NCBI GenBank assembly: GCA_003141835.1
Contig: PLNR01000005.1
Coordinates: 1-53,107, forward strand
DNA: 53,107 nucleotides
Direction: 5' to 3'
From: Candidatus Omnitrophota bacterium
GTDB lineage: Bacteria; Omnitrophota; Gorgyraeia; Pluralincolimonadales; Pluralincolimonadaceae
Shown here one piece after another: positions 22,621 through 31,407 of the stretch. The notes under the pieces were generated by a model. It was not told the origin of the DNA. It did not search any database and saw only the letters and a program-made list of their open reading frames with translations. The first letter of the stretch is position 1. The number at the start of each line of letters is the position of its first letter. The position numbers were made by a program, and so were the translations under genes.

Positions 22621-23922
22621 ATGAAGGGATTTAACAGGTTGTTGGCGTTTTTTGTCGTAATGGTTTTCGCGTTGCAGATCACGGGTTGCGGCGGGACCGG
22701 CGAAGGGGCCGGTAAACCCAGGAAGGTGCCGATAAAAGTCGCTTTCTGGGGCAGCCCGGAAGAGATAGAGATACTCAACGCGACGATAAAGGACTGGCAG
22801 AAGACACGCCCGGATATCGAGGTAAAGGTCGAGCATATACCGTTCGGGAGCTATGTCAGCAAGATACTTACCGAGATCGCCGGAAGGTCGGCGCCGGATA
22901 TCATCGCCTCAGAAGTCAATATGTTCGCATCTTTCGCGGATAAGGACGTCTTCGTCGATCTCAAGCCTTTCATAGATAAGGACAAATCGTTCAATTTCGG
23001 GGATTTCTTCCCGGAGGTCGTGGACAGGTATACGGTCAACGGAAAGATCCTCGGCATCCCCCGTGATACTGCGCCGATGGCGTGCATATATTATAACAAG
23101 AGACTTTTCGACGAAGCGGGCGTGCCCTATCCCACCGATGACTGGGATTGGAGCGGCCTTCTTGACAAGGCGCAGAAACTTACCAAGGTCGATAAAGAGG
23201 GCAAGGTGATCCAGTACGGCTTCTACAGCGACATGTGGCCTAACTTTGTCCTTTCCGCGGGCGGTAAGATCGTCAACGACGTAAAGCACCCCACGAAATG
23301 CCTCCTGAATTCCCCGGAATCAATAGAGGGCTTGCAGTTTTTGGTCGATCTCTCGCTTAAATATAAGGTATCGCCCACTTCAAATACGTTCCGCAACCTC
23401 GGCCTCGGCGTCATCCAGATGTTCATGATGCAGAGGGTGGCGATGTTCCATTCGGGCATATGGGAGACTCCTGTAGTCGGGAAGACGAAGGATTTTAGTT
23501 GGGATGTCGCGATGTTCCCGAAGGGCCCGACCGGCATAAGGAGATTCGCGACCGGCGGGACCGCGTACAGCATATTGAACACCACGAAACATCCCGAGCA
23601 GGCCTGGGAGGTGTTGAAGGCGTTAAGCGGCGACGAAGGCCAGATAATACTTGCCGAGTCCGGGCTCGCGCAGCCGGCGAACAAGAAGATCGCGGAAAGC
23701 GAACATTTCGCCGGGAGCAACAAGCCGCCGCTCAACAAGAAGATGCTGAACGAGGCGGTAAAATACTGCGTCTACGACCCCTTCAACTCCAAGTGGCGCG
23801 AGATACGCGACCTGTACATAAACCCGGAATTCGACCTGATGTTCAACGGGCTTAAACCGGTGAAGGAATCGGTCGACGCGATAGTGCCGAAAGCCAATGA
23901 ACTGTTAAAGGAAGGAAAGTAG
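22621..23922 (+). CDS. ABC sugar-transport substrate-binding lipoprotein, first
   Basis: This 433-residue type 1 solute-binding protein has a lipobox (QITGC, Cys at about residue 23). Family motifs are VAFWGSPEEIEIL, ITEIAGRSAPDII, VDLKPFID, and YYNKRLFDEAGVPYPTDDWDW. The C-terminal half has the usual PTGIRRFATGGTAYSI and hinge regions. It captures oligosaccharides outside the inner membrane for the permeases at 27706-29744. GCAGGAGG precedes the ATG. A second binding protein follows the GH94 gene, so the two may take different chain lengths or linkages. Confidence 0.9.
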   Translation: MKGFNRLLAFFVVMVFALQITGCGGTGEGAGKPRKVPIKVAFWGSPEEIEILNATIKDWQKTRPDIEVKVEHIPFGSYVSKILTEIAGRSAPDIIASEVNMFASFADKDVFVDLKPFIDKDKSFNFGDFFPEVVDRYTVNGKILGIPRDTAPMACIYYNKRLFDEAGVPYPTDDWDWSGLLDKAQKLTKVDKEGKVIQYGFYSDMWPNFVLSAGGKIVNDVKHPTKCLLNSPESIEGLQFLVDLSLKYKVSPTSNTFRNLGLGVIQMFMMQRVAMFHSGIWETPVVGKTKDFSWDVAMFPKGPTGIRRFATGGTAYSILNTTKHPEQAWEVLKALSGDEGQIILAESGLAQPANKKIAESEHFAGSNKPPLNKKMLNEAVKYCVYDPFNSKWREIRDLYINPEFDLMFNGLKPVKESVDAIVPKANELLKEGK

Positions 23923-23931
23923 AGCGAGAAA

Positions 23932-26301
23932 ATGAAATTCCAGACTGACTACGGTTATTTCACCGATGACGGCAAGGAATATGTGATAACCCGGCCCGAT
24001 ACCCCGCGGCCGTGGGCAAACGTGATCTCCAACGGTTCGTATTCGCTCGTGATATCCCAGACCGGTTCGGGTTTCTCGTGGTGGGAGAACTCTAACCTCG
24101 CCAGGCTTACCAGGTGGGAACAGGACCTGGTCAAGGACGAGTGGGGCAAATACCTTTATATAAAGGACAGGGATAGCGGTGATTTCTGGTCCCTGGGATG
24201 GAAACCCGTATGCCGCGATTTCGACAGCTATGAATGCCGCCACGGAATGGGCTATACCGTCCTGTCTAACAAATACATGGGCATAGCCTCCTCCATGACC
24301 GTTTTTGTCCCGCGCGAAGAGCCGGTCGAGATATGGAAGGTCACTTTAAAGAACGAATCAGGCACCGTAAGGCCGCTGTCGCTTTTTTCGTATTTTGAAT
24401 GGCTTCTCGGCAACAAGGACGACTCCCACAGGGAGTTCCACAAGACCTTTATCGGCACGTCATACGAAAAAGGGGTACACGCGCTTTACGGCGAGAAGAG
24501 GAAAGAGCTGAGGCTCCCCGGTTCGATAATGGGCGAGTACCCGTGTACCGCGTTCTTCGCCTCGTCGGTCGAGCCGGAGTTCTACGAAGGCGAGAAGGAA
24601 AATTTTATCGGGATGTACCGCTCGCTCGCTGATCCGCTCGCGGTCGAGAAGGGCTCTCTCACGAATACCACCGGCAGGTGGAACGACTCGATAGCCAGCC
24701 TCCACGTCAACGTCGACCTGAACCCGGGCGAGAGCAAGGAGATCATATTTATCCTGGGCTTAAGCCAGGGCAAGGCAAAGGACGCGAAGATAATAAAGAA
24801 ATATTTCGACGTCAATAACGCGAACGCCGCGCTTACCGAGGTCAAGAAATACTGGGGAAAGATGCTCTCCGGCCTTACGGTAAATACGCCGGACGACGCG
24901 CTTAACCTTATGACGAACACCTGGCTCAAATACCAGGCGATATCAGGCAGGATCTGGGCCCGCGCCGCCTATTACCAGTCGAGCGGCGCGTACGGTTTCA
25001 GGGACCAGCTCCAGGACAGCCAGATATTCCTTCCTTTGGATACGTCGCTCACCAGGAAACAGATACTTTTGCATGCGGCGCACCAGTTCAAGGACGGCAC
25101 AGTCTATCACTGGTGGCATACGCTCGCCGAATGGGGCCCGAGGACGAAGAAGGTGGACGACCTGCTCTGGCTCGTATTCGTTACGTTGAGTTATATAGAA
25201 GAGACCGCTGATTACGGCATACTGAGGCAGAAAGTCAAATTCGTGGACGGCGGAAGCGCCACGCTCCTCGACCATTGCGAACGCTCGATAAAGAAGGTGC
25301 TGTCGAGGTTCTCGAAACGCGGGTTGCCGCTGATAGGCGAGGGCGACTGGAACGACGGCATGAACTTCGTAGGCGTGAAGTTCAAGGGCGAGTCGGTCTG
25401 GATGGCGCATTTCTTCGCCGACATATTGAAGAGGTGGTCTGAGGAGGTCCTCTCCAGCAAAAAAGTTGGCAGGAAAGCCGACGCGAAAAAATATATCAGG
25501 AAGTTCGAAGACCTCAAGAAGGCGATCAATAAGTACGCATGGGACGGCGAATGGTACTGGCGCGCGACCTGCGACGACGGTTCCCTTGTGGGAAGCTCCA
25601 AATGCAGAGAGGGCAAGATATTCCTTAACGCGCAGATCTGGGCCGTCATCGCCGGGACAGGCACCGAAGAGCGCATAAAGAAGGCCCTGGCTTCCTGCTC
25701 GAAATATATTTACAGGGACTACGGCGCAATATTGCTTTATCCCGCGTTCTCCGAGCCTAACGAGAAGATAGGTTATATCAGCCGCTACGCGGCCGGCGTA
25801 AGGGAGAACGGAGGGGTCTATACCCACGCCGCGACCTGGGCTGTCATCGCAGAATGCATGAGAAAGGACGCGGATACCGCCTTTGACCTTTACAGCAAGA
25901 TATGCCCTCCGAACAGGAGTAAAGATATAGACCATTACAAGGCCGAGCCTTATGTCACCCCGGGCAACACCGACGGCCCGGATTCCGTGAATTACGGCAG
26001 GGGGAGCTGGACCTGGTATACGGGTTCGGCGGCCTGGCTTTGCAGGGTTGCGACAAACTGGATCCTCGGCGTCAGGCCGGTCCCTGAGGGGCTCCTCATA
26101 GACCCGTGCATCCCCAAGGAATGGAACGGGTTCGAGATGACGCGCAAGTTCAGGGGAGCCACCTACAAAATAATCATTTCAAACGCTTCACACGTCTCGC
26201 ACGGCATAAAAGAGATAAAGCTGGACGGCAAAAAGCTGGACGGCAATATCGTGCCGCCGCTCAGGGACAAGAAGATCCACCTGGTGGAAGCGTCTCTTTA
26301 A
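23932..26301 (+). CDS. GH94 glycoside phosphorylase (cellobiose-phosphorylase-like)
   Basis: This 789-residue enzyme cleaves a beta-glucoside with phosphate to give a sugar-1-phosphate. It starts with the GH94 signature YGYFTDDGKEYVITRPDTP. Next come a beta-sandwich domain (about residues 1-290), a linker helix, and an alpha6/alpha6 barrel. The catalytic Asp is in EGDWNDGMN (Asp475), with phosphate-site residues in the DHYKAEPYVTPGN and RGSWTWYTGSAAW stretches. Its length fits cellobiose phosphorylases (about 800) better than 1,2-beta-oligoglucan phosphorylases (over 1000). There is no signal peptide, so it acts inside the cell on imported oligosaccharides. The linkage it cuts is not settled from sequence alone. 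Confidence 0.9.
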   Translation: MKFQTDYGYFTDDGKEYVITRPDTPRPWANVISNGSYSLVISQTGSGFSWWENSNLARLTRWEQDLVKDEWGKYLYIKDRDSGDFWSLGWKPVCRDFDSYECRHGMGYTVLSNKYMGIASSMTVFVPREEPVEIWKVTLKNESGTVRPLSLFSYFEWLLGNKDDSHREFHKTFIGTSYEKGVHALYGEKRKELRLPGSIMGEYPCTAFFASSVEPEFYEGEKENFIGMYRSLADPLAVEKGSLTNTTGRWNDSIASLHVNVDLNPGESKEIIFILGLSQGKAKDAKIIKKYFDVNNANAALTEVKKYWGKMLSGLTVNTPDDALNLMTNTWLKYQAISGRIWARAAYYQSSGAYGFRDQLQDSQIFLPLDTSLTRKQILLHAAHQFKDGTVYHWWHTLAEWGPRTKKVDDLLWLVFVTLSYIEETADYGILRQKVKFVDGGSATLLDHCERSIKKVLSRFSKRGLPLIGEGDWNDGMNFVGVKFKGESVWMAHFFADILKRWSEEVLSSKKVGRKADAKKYIRKFEDLKKAINKYAWDGEWYWRATCDDGSLVGSSKCREGKIFLNAQIWAVIAGTGTEERIKKALASCSKYIYRDYGAILLYPAFSEPNEKIGYISRYAAGVRENGGVYTHAATWAVIAECMRKDADTAFDLYSKICPPNRSKDIDHYKAEPYVTPGNTDGPDSVNYGRGSWTWYTGSAAWLCRVATNWILGVRPVPEGLLIDPCIPKEWNGFEMTRKFRGATYKIIISNASHVSHGIKEIKLDGKKLDGNIVPPLRDKKIHLVEASL

Positions 26302-26311
26302 GAGAGAGTTG

Positions 26312-27709
26312 ATGAAAAAACTCGTCGTTTTGATATTCGCCGCGATTTTAGCCTTCCAATCGGCCGGTTGCGCCAACAAAGGGGAAAATCTCGATACGGT
26401 AAAGGTGGTTTACTGGGAAAAGTGGACCGGCTTCGAGGCCGACGCCATGCAGGCGGTCATAGACCTTTTTAATTCCAGGAAATTCACCAATAAGGACGGC
26501 AAGGTCATACATGTCGAGATGAGCGTGGTGAGCGAACTCGACAGGCGGCTGCTTACGGCGGCCGCCGGAGGGAACCCGCCTGATGTAGCCGGCGTCTGGA
26601 CATGGCTTGTCACCGCATACGCGGAAAAAGGGGCGCTTACCTGCATCGATGATTACCTCCGCGAAGCGAACATCACCGAAGACAGCTATCTGCCCGTCTT
26701 CTGGGAGATATGCAGGTACAAGGGAAAGATGTGGGGCCTCCCGTCCACGCCCGGGTCCGCAGCGCTGCACTGGAACAAAAGGCTCTTCAGGGAAGCCGGC
26801 CTCGACCCGAATACCCCTCCGAGGACTATCCAGGAGCTCGACATAATGGCGGAAAAACTGACCCTCGTCAAATTGCCGGGCCAGGATAGCCCCATATCGT
26901 TTTACGAATTGAAAAGCAGGACGAATTATAAGGACCAACTTGCCCAGGGCAGGATAATACAGATGGGCTTCCTCCCGTCCGAGCCCGGATGGTGGCCGTG
27001 GTCGTGGGGCTATTGGTTCGGCGGGAAATTATGGGACGGGAAGGGGACGGTAACGACCGATGAGCCGGGGAACATAAAGGCTTACGAATGGGTCAGGTCC
27101 TATTCGGAAAAATTCGGCGTTGATAACATAAAAAAATTTTCGAGCAGCTTCGGCGTCTTCTCCTCGCCGCAAAACGCCTTCCTCTCCTCAAAAGTGGCCA
27201 TGATCGTGCAGGGCGTATGGATGTATAATTTCATAGACAAGTATGCCGCGGGAATGGATTGGGCCGCGGCCCCGTTCCCGTCGGATGAGGGCAGGTTAAA
27301 GGACGTAGCTTACGTCGAAGCGGACGTCCTCGTCATGCCGAGGGGCGCGAAACACCCGGCCGAGGCGTTCAAGTTCATAAGTTTCGTCAATACCCAGGAA
27401 GCAATGGAGCTGTTGTGCGAAGGGCAGGTGAAGTTTACTCCGCTTAAAAATGTAAGCGAAGGTTTTTATGCCAGGAACAAGAATCCGTATATCCGCGTAT
27501 TCAGGTCGCTGGCCGAGAGCCCGAACGCCTTTATTACGCCAAAGATGATAATATGGCAGGAGTACCAGCGCGAGATGAGTTTCGCCTACGAATTAGTACG
27601 GGATCTGAAGGCCGCGCCTAAAGATGCGTTGGCTGAGGTAAAAAAAGTGATGCAAAGAAGGCTGGAGAGGGAACTAAAGATGGCGGAGAGGGCCGAGGGA
27701 AAGAAATGA
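26312..27709 (+). CDS. ABC sugar-transport substrate-binding lipoprotein, second
   Basis: This 465-residue solute-binding protein has a lipobox (FQSAGC). It shows VVYWEKWTGFEADAM, RLLTAAAGGNPPDV, and LHWNKRLFREAGLDPNTPP, with a Trp-rich stretch EPGWWPWSWGYWFGG that could stack on sugar rings. It differs clearly from the binding protein at 22621, so it is not a recent duplicate. The start at 26312 is preferred because AGAGAGAG ends just upstream. Its last bases overlap the first permease gene by ATGA, which pairs it with those permeases. Confidence 0.9.
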   Translation: MKKLVVLIFAAILAFQSAGCANKGENLDTVKVVYWEKWTGFEADAMQAVIDLFNSRKFTNKDGKVIHVEMSVVSELDRRLLTAAAGGNPPDVAGVWTWLVTAYAEKGALTCIDDYLREANITEDSYLPVFWEICRYKGKMWGLPSTPGSAALHWNKRLFREAGLDPNTPPRTIQELDIMAEKLTLVKLPGQDSPISFYELKSRTNYKDQLAQGRIIQMGFLPSEPGWWPWSWGYWFGGKLWDGKGTVTTDEPGNIKAYEWVRSYSEKFGVDNIKKFSSSFGVFSSPQNAFLSSKVAMIVQGVWMYNFIDKYAAGMDWAAAPFPSDEGRLKDVAYVEADVLVMPRGAKHPAEAFKFISFVNTQEAMELLCEGQVKFTPLKNVSEGFYARNKNPYIRVFRSLAESPNAFITPKMIIWQEYQREMSFAYELVRDLKAAPKDALAEVKKVMQRRLERELKMAERAEGKK

Positions 27710-28590
27710 CCAAAGGGGAGAAGAAGGACCTGCTAAAGGGCATCCTGTTCACCTCGCCGTGGCTGGTCGGCCTGTCGATATTCGTCATCTATCCGGTCGT
27801 GGCGTCGTTCTATTACAGTTTCTGCTATTATTCCGTGCTCCAACCGCCCCGGTTCATCGGGCTCCTCAATTACAGGGACCTTTTTACCGACCCGATATTC
27901 TGGAAATCGTTGTGGAACACGGCCTATTTTGTCATCTTCATGATACCGCTCGGCTTCGTGACATCGCTTTCATTGGCGATGCTCCTCAATACGAAAGTGA
28001 GGGGCATGGCTTTTTACAGGATGATATTCTTCATACCGTCCTTAGTGCCGATGGTCGCGGGTTCGCTGCTCTGGATGTGGATCTTTAACGGCGAGTACGG
28101 CCTCCTCAATAGTTTCCTGGTAAAGATAGGGATCCCTAACCCGCCGAACTGGCTCATGGACGTGAACTTTGCGAAACCCGCCATCATAATCATGAGCCTC
28201 TGGGGGCTCGGCCAGACGATAGTCATCTATCTCGCCGGCCTGCAGGATGTGCCGGTCACGCTTATCGAGGCGGCCGACCTCGACGGCGCCAGCTGGTTTG
28301 ACAAGCTGTGGAATATCACGATACCGATGATATCTCCGGTGATCTATTTCAATATCATTATGGGGATAATAGGCAGTTTCCAGATCTTCGCCCAGGCCTA
28401 CATCATGACCAACGGCGGCCCGCAGCGCTCGACGACTTTTTACGCGCTTTACCTGTACCAGACCGCGTTCGAGGATTTCAGGATGGGTTACGCCAGCGCG
28501 ATGGCATGGATATTATTCGTCATAATACTCTTGTTGACGATGCTCGTGCAGCGCATCTCCAAAGAGAAAGTCTATTACCATGGGGGCTGA
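27706..28590 (+). CDS. ABC sugar permease, MalF/UgpA type
   Basis: This 294-residue inner-membrane protein has six predicted helices. The EAA loop, which contacts the ATPase, reads EAADLDGASWFDKLWNITIP. The N terminus (FTSPWLVGLSIFVIYPVVAS) is typical of the UgpA/LacF group. It overlaps both neighbours by ATGA-type junctions. No ABC ATPase gene is present in the locus, so a shared ATPase encoded elsewhere (MsiK/UgpC type) must power it. Confidence 0.93.
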   Translation: MTKGEKKDLLKGILFTSPWLVGLSIFVIYPVVASFYYSFCYYSVLQPPRFIGLLNYRDLFTDPIFWKSLWNTAYFVIFMIPLGFVTSLSLAMLLNTKVRGMAFYRMIFFIPSLVPMVAGSLLWMWIFNGEYGLLNSFLVKIGIPNPPNWLMDVNFAKPAIIIMSLWGLGQTIVIYLAGLQDVPVTLIEAADLDGASWFDKLWNITIPMISPVIYFNIIMGIIGSFQIFAQAYIMTNGGPQRSTTFYALYLYQTAFEDFRMGYASAMAWILFVIILLLTMLVQRISKEKVYYHGG

Positions 28591-29744
28591 TGATGCCGCA
28601 AGGTAAAGGCATAAGATTTTTCACGTACCTGGCTTTGACCGCCTGCTCGGTAGTCTTCGCGCTGCCGTTCGTATGGGTAATGGTCACTTCCTTAAAACCC
28701 GTCGAGCAGACGATGACGATCCCGCCGACGTGGGTCCCGAAGACCTATTATATACAGGTCGCCGGCAAGAAGCTCGAGGTGAAGAAAGGCGTCGTTACGC
28801 AGGAGGCCGGAGTCATTGCCGTCGTCAAGGACGGGCCGAAGAGAGGGGAACGCGTTTTTGTGGCCGACTCCCAACTCAAGGACGGAAAGGCCCTCCTGCA
28901 GGTCCAAGTAGCCGACAGGATCGAGGAAAATTACTATGCCGTGGATATCGAGAAAAAAGTACAACCAGGGTGGGTGCAGGTCATAGAGAAATTTTCGACG
29001 CAGTACGAAAAGGTCGAGCCTTACTGGACGTTCGTCCCGCCGCAGGAAGTGACCGAGAAGGTGAAATTCTGGTTCACTAATTACCTGGACGTCTTCGCGA
29101 AGATACCGTTCCTCAACTACGCCAAGAACACGCTTATCGTCTGCATCCTCGGCGTCATCGGGATGACATTCTCCAGCGCGCTTGTGGCATACGGCTTCTC
29201 CAGGATCACCTGGAAGGGCAGGGATTTCATATTCACACTGACGCTTGCGTCGATGATGATACCTTTTGCGGTGGTAATGGTCCCTCTTTACGGCGTATTC
29301 AAGAATTTCGGATGGATAGGGACCTTAAAGCCGCTGTGGTTCCCGTGTTTCTTCGGCGGCGCCTTTAATATCTTCCTCCTGAAACAATTCTTCATGACGA
29401 TACCCCGCGACCTGACCGACGCGGCCAGGGTCGACGGCTGCAACGAGTTCGAGATCTTCTGGAGGATAATACTGCCGCTGTCGAGACCCGCGCTTTCCGT
29501 AGTGGCGCTCTTCCATTTCATGTACGCGTGGAACGACTTCATGGGGCCCTTGATATACCTCACGAACAAGGACACATATACGCTTTCACTCGGTTTGCAG
29601 GTATTCCAGAGCCAGCACGGCGGGACCGAATGGCACCTGTTGATGGCCGCTTCGGCGATGGTATTATTGCCGATATTGATATTGTTCTTCTTCGCGCAGA
29701 AGACATTCATCCAGGGTGTCGCGCTGACGGGATTGAAGGAATAA
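28590..29744 (+). CDS. ABC sugar permease, MalG type, with large extracytoplasmic insertion
   Basis: This 384-residue permease has the MalG pattern: a first helix ending LPFVWVMVTSLKP, a later block KNTLIVCILGVIGMTFSSAL, and the EAA loop DAARVDGCNEFEIFWRIILPL. MalG-like proteins are usually about 280 residues. Here about 100 extra residues follow the first helix (roughly 50-150). They are rich in beta-type sequence (YYIQVAGKKLEV, AGVIAVVKDGPKRGERVFV) and predicted to lie outside the membrane. They may form a docking domain for a binding protein. The ATG at 28590 overlaps the previous stop; a second ATG follows at once. Confidence 0.9.
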   Translation: MMPQGKGIRFFTYLALTACSVVFALPFVWVMVTSLKPVEQTMTIPPTWVPKTYYIQVAGKKLEVKKGVVTQEAGVIAVVKDGPKRGERVFVADSQLKDGKALLQVQVADRIEENYYAVDIEKKVQPGWVQVIEKFSTQYEKVEPYWTFVPPQEVTEKVKFWFTNYLDVFAKIPFLNYAKNTLIVCILGVIGMTFSSALVAYGFSRITWKGRDFIFTLTLASMMIPFAVVMVPLYGVFKNFGWIGTLKPLWFPCFFGGAFNIFLLKQFFMTIPRDLTDAARVDGCNEFEIFWRIILPLSRPALSVVALFHFMYAWNDFMGPLIYLTNKDTYTLSLGLQVFQSQHGGTEWHLLMAASAMVLLPILILFFFAQKTFIQGVALTGLKE

Positions 29745-29761
29745 CGAAACGCTGTTTTGGC

Positions 29762-29790
29762 TTGAAATAGGTGTATGGTTAGTGTAAGAT
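29762..29790 (+). promoter_or_regulatory. Possible promoter for the second CBM-like protein
   Basis: TTGAAA (29762-29767) and TAAGAT (29785-29790) are separated by 17 bp. The -10 is a modest match. The following GATTTAACC is a single heptamer-like hit without an 11-bp partner. Confidence 0.4.
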
Positions 29791-29824
29791 TTAACCTTAT
29801 AAGAGAGGAAAGGAGGAGGTTCAG

Positions 29825-30406
29825 ATGAAGAAGGTGTATTCCGCGTTAACCGCAATGGCGATCGTGTTGCTTTTTGCGGGGCAGGTATGTGCCGCCACCC
29901 TGGTCATAGCCGACTTTGATTCCGGGACCAAACCTAACAACATAGGCGGCGATTTCGGCGCCTGGAACAAGGACGAGGCCGATGCGACCCAGGGCTGCAA
30001 GATGGACTTTGATTCGAAGGTGGTGCACGGCACCAAGGGCTTTTCTATCCGCCTGGATTACGATGTAGATTCGCCCAATCCGGCCTACAACGGCTTATGG
30101 ATGAAGCTCCAGAACACGGATGCCTCCAAGTACAGCAAGCTCAGTTTCTGGATCAAGGGTGATGAGACAGCCGGTTTCTCCCCCAAGGTAAAGCTCGAAG
30201 TCAAGAATGCCAAGGGAGAGGTAGGTAAATACCTGGTCACCGGTATCACCAAGGACTGGCAGGAGATATCGATACCGTTAAACCAGTTAACGGGCCTGAC
30301 AGACCTCACTTCCTTGACAGAGTTCGTCATAGTATTCGATGATATGACCTGCGCGTCGAAGAAACAGGGAACGATCTACATAGACGACATAGCGTTCGTT
30401 AAGTAA
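29825..30406 (+). CDS. Secreted carbohydrate-binding-like protein
   Basis: This 193-residue protein has a signal peptide (ALTAMAIVLLFAGQVCAA). One domain follows: IADFDSGTKPNNIGGDFG, LDYDVDSPNPAYNGLW, and TIYIDDIAFVK at the end. It is a close paralogue of the lipoprotein at 16301, with the linker and lipobox missing, so it would be free in the periplasm or outside. GGAAAGGAGG lies before the ATG. The two copies bracket the glycan-use locus. It may be a soluble capture protein; the ligand is unknown. Confidence 0.7.
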   Translation: MKKVYSALTAMAIVLLFAGQVCAATLVIADFDSGTKPNNIGGDFGAWNKDEADATQGCKMDFDSKVVHGTKGFSIRLDYDVDSPNPAYNGLWMKLQNTDASKYSKLSFWIKGDETAGFSPKVKLEVKNAKGEVGKYLVTGITKDWQEISIPLNQLTGLTDLTSLTEFVIVFDDMTCASKKQGTIYIDDIAFVK

Positions 30407-30417
30407 GATATGAAGTA

Positions 30418-31407
30418 ATGGGGCTCCTTGTAGGCCTGACATTCGATATCAGATCCCACAAAGTCCCCAAAGGTTTTCCGGACGATACATGGGCCGAACA
30501 CGATGGTAGAGACACTATCTCTACCATCGTTGAGGCCATTAATTCGGCCGGGAACAAGGCTATACGCATAGGCTCTTCCAGGCGCCTCCTCTCCGCATTA
30601 TCCTCCCTCAAATGCGATATAGTCTTTAATATAGCCGAAGGCATATCCGGGAGGAACCGCGAATCCGAAGTCCCGGTGCTCCTCGACATCGCCGGGATAC
30701 CTTATGCGGGTTCCGACGCGCTCACGCTTTCACTTTCCCTCGATAAGATAATCTCAAAAAAAATATTCATGCATCACGGGATCCCTACGCCGGCATATTT
30801 CGAATGCGTAAAAGGCGGCAGGACTGTCGTGCCCGGGGGATCGGGATTCCCGTTCATAGTAAAGCCGAGGTACGAAGGCTCGGCCAAGGGAATAGAGCCG
30901 GGTTCGGTGGTCAGGGATATGCCGTCTCTCAAGAAGCAAGTGAATAAAATAATCAAAAGATACGGGCAGCCTGCCCTTGTCGAGGAATTTATTGACGGCT
31001 GGGAATTTACCGTAGGCATAATAGGCAACAAGGACCCCGTAGTCCTTCCGGTCGTGCAGCGGCACGTGGAGAAGGAGACCGGATTGAGCAGCCACATCTT
31101 CGGCAAGGCCTGCGCGGATAAGCAAGGCTTGGCTTACAGGGACCTTTTGGATATAGGCGCGCCGCTCGAGGAAAAAATAAAAAAACTTGCGCTCGAAGCG
31201 TTCAAAGGTCTGGAATGCAGGGATTTTGCCAGGATCGATTTCCGCGTCGACCGGAAGAGGCAGCCCCACATACTGGAAATAAACCCGCTTCCGTCCCTGG
31301 CGAGGGACGATTATTTTTCAATGGTCGCGGAGCTGATGGGGATGACGTACGAGAGGATGATAAACATGATGTTAGGGGCAGCCCTGGACAGGTGCGGACT
31401 GCGATGA
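30418..31407 (+). CDS. ATP-grasp ligase related to D-alanine--D-alanine ligase
   Basis: This 329-residue enzyme has the Ddl-like layout. The N-terminal domain contains CDIVFNIAEG (equivalent to the Ddl VFNxxxG motif), then YAGSDALTLSLSLDKIISK. The central ATP-grasp part has FPFIVKPRYEGSAKGI and ALVEEFIDGWEFTVGI. The metal site is DFARIDFR with HILEINPLPSL. It differs from housekeeping Ddl in its missing short N-terminal segments, so it may join another D-amino acid, hydroxy acid or peptide. It overlaps the next gene, a methyltransferase, by ATGA. A perfect 13-bp inverted repeat lies in codons 28-38. Confidence 0.82.
   Translation: MGLLVGLTFDIRSHKVPKGFPDDTWAEHDGRDTISTIVEAINSAGNKAIRIGSSRRLLSALSSLKCDIVFNIAEGISGRNRESEVPVLLDIAGIPYAGSDALTLSLSLDKIISKKIFMHHGIPTPAYFECVKGGRTVVPGGSGFPFIVKPRYEGSAKGIEPGSVVRDMPSLKKQVNKIIKRYGQPALVEEFIDGWEFTVGIIGNKDPVVLPVVQRHVEKETGLSSHIFGKACADKQGLAYRDLLDIGAPLEEKIKKLALEAFKGLECRDFARIDFRVDRKRQPHILEINPLPSLARDDYFSMVAELMGMTYERMINMMLGAALDRCGLR
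30500..30530. repeat. Perfect 13-bp inverted repeat inside the ATP-grasp gene
   Basis: ACGATGGTAGAGA (30500-30512) and TCTCTACCATCGT (30518-30530) are exact reverse complements with a 5-nt loop (CACTA). The core arms TGGTAGAG and CTCTACCA are the same as those of the intergenic hairpin at 11417-11438, and the loops are similar. The repeat is read in frame as DGRDTISTIV. Confidence 0.8.

Noticed and set aside
22575-22634. A 19-residue, very basic frame (MPKKRKHQ and so on) between the ROK and binding-protein genes.
   Set aside because: It has no ribosome binding site, overlaps both genes, and the basic composition comes from an A/G-rich SD region.
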